Shown here: positions 63,031 to 64,000 of the stretch, piece by piece
Layout of the letters: every line of letters begins with the position of its first letter
Numbering within the stretch: the first letter of the stretch is position 1
DNA from: Basidiobolus meristosporus CBS 931.73
Taxonomy: Eukaryota; Basidiobolomycota; Basidiobolomycetes; Basidiobolales; Basidiobolaceae
Length of the DNA stretch: 64,000 bases
Assembly: GCA_002104905.1 (NCBI GenBank)
Contig: MCFE01000282.1
Coordinates: 1 to 64,000, forward strand
Direction: 5' to 3'
Made by a program: the position numbers and the translations under genes
Notes under the pieces: model-generated
Told to the model about the DNA's origin: nothing
Databases searched by the model: none
What the model saw: the letters and a program-made list of their open reading frames with translations, nothing else

Positions 63031-64000
63031 TTAGGCGGGCTTACGGAAACTGGCCTGAATGAAGATTCGATCGAACACCATGTCCCGCTTACGGTTGACC
63101 GTCTCTTTGTTGATGTAGTCCACGTTCATCAGCTCGAAGCCCTCGTTGGTGAACAGCTCGACGAGGAACTCCCTGGAGAAGTAGTAGGCCATGGTTCCGT
63201 CCTGGCGGACGTAGAAGTTGTCCCGTAGTTTGCTTCCAGGCTTGAATCGGAGCTGGGCCTGATCATACAGCCCATAGTCCCGGAAGAGGACTTGCCCGTT
63301 GGGCTTCATGACCTATAGGATGGGGGAGGGGATTTCCGTGAATCTGGGTTCGCCAAGCACCGCTGCGTTGTCGCCTACCTCGAAAAGATTCCGCACCGCG
63401 AAGGCCATCTTCTCCGGGGGGATCGCGGAGAGAACAAATATGGCCGAGATGAAATCGACTGTGTTGGGGGAGATGTTATCCTGGAGCTTGTCCTTGGTCA
63501 GATCACATACAAACGCGTTGCATCGGCCCTCGCTGTATTGTGGGTTTTGCTGGGGTTGGTGAGAAGCTGTGTGTGGTGGGAAGCAGCTGGAACAATGGCT
63601 TACCTTCACAAACTCCACCGCCCGCTGGGAGAAGTCGCATGCGTGCATGAACAGGTTGGGGTTGGAGTTCAACACGGGGTAGATGAAGTTTCCGACGCCA
63701 CAGCCAACCTCTAGACACACCTAGAAAATGGAGGCTTGGTTCAGCGGGGCTGTCCAGGGGGGACGAAATAGATATGAATGGGACCTTTCTCTCGGGAGGT
63801 TGCTCGGGGTCGTAACGTAGTTCCTCGAATTCTCTGTCGATCCAGTGGCGATCCTTGAAGAAGTTCGTGGTGTTTCTTTTGTAGAAAAGATCCCTAGATG
63901 ACGGTGAGTTCGGTGGGGTTTGGTTGGGCCGGATAAGGCGGAAGGTTACCAGTTTTTCGCCGCCTCGTTGGTGTACTTGTTGGCCCAGAATTCTGGGACT
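63031..64000 (-). CDS. tRNA N3-methylcytidine methyltransferase (METTL2/METTL6/Trm140 family), N-terminus beyond window
   Basis: SAM-dependent methyltransferase of the family that makes 3-methylcytidine at position 32 of certain tRNAs. Visible exons on the minus strand: 64000-63950, 63893-63785, 63720-63604, 63549-63379, 63312-63031; introns 56, 64, 54 and 66 nt. Splicing gives 242 continuous residues ending at the TAA at 63031-63033; probably a few tens of N-terminal residues lie off the window. Recognisable blocks in order: FWANKYTNEAAKNWD, FYKRNTTNFFKDRHW, the SAM-binding glycine loop LEVGCGVGN, HACDFSQRAVEFVK, CDLTKD, FVLSAIPPEKM, LFRDYGLYDQAQLRF, NFYVRQDGTMAYYF and a C-terminal VNRK..RIFIQASF block. 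These are diagnostic of METTL2/6/8 and Trm140/141 proteins. Which tRNAs it serves (serine or threonine/arginine) cannot be decided here. Oddity: the intron between 63784 and 63721 starts GTCCCA instead of the usual GTAAGT-like donor, yet the join is required for the family sequence. Confidence 0.93.

Overview
The window looks like one end of a repeat-rich chromosome arm of a filamentous fungus, possibly an early-diverging lineage. The evidence is short introns (54-66 nt, GT..AG), a compact GC- and CpG-rich gene block, Tnp2-type DNA transposons, Ty1/copia and Ty3/gypsy elements, and a tyrosine-aminotransferase-type gene. The lineage is an inference and not certain. No intact host gene was found in the first 60 kb.

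Bases 1-60094 are a graveyard of nested, inactivated transposable elements, AT-rich and almost devoid of CpG. Family labels here are my own. (1) At least five Tnp2-like (CACTA/Plavaka-type) DNA transposon copies, each with a transposase and, divergently oriented from it, a second gene of unknown function ('partner ORF'). (2) Ty3/gypsy family A: LTR about 365 bp; one element is spread over 17716-28102 by later insertions, a second sits inside it, and there are solo LTRs. (3) Ty1/copia family B: LTR about 350 bp, several broken copies. (4) Ty1/copia family C: LTR about 348 bp; one nearly complete element at 51989-56452 with a perfect target duplication. (5) Solo long terminal sequences D (about 1.2 kb, 4-bp duplications), F (about 650 bp) and X (about 700 bp). 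(6) Palindromic hairpin elements flanked by TA, up to 732 bp. Two AT-rich, stop-poor coding fragments (14191-14465 and 26276-26567) look foreign to all of these.

Nesting gives a relative history. Tnp2 copies are oldest; gypsy A, copia B, D, F and X landed in them or in each other; hairpins and copia C came last. Comparison of D copies shows CpG sites decaying to TpG/CpA, as expected from cytosine methylation of repeats.

At about 60095 composition switches sharply to CpG-rich DNA. Two minus-strand genes follow: a complete three-exon tyrosine-aminotransferase-like gene (61122-62460, 408 aa) and, upstream of it, a tRNA 3-methylcytidine methyltransferase (METTL2/6/Trm140 family) cut by the window end (63031-64000, five exons visible). 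They are separate metabolic and tRNA-modification housekeeping genes; no operon-like relation is implied.
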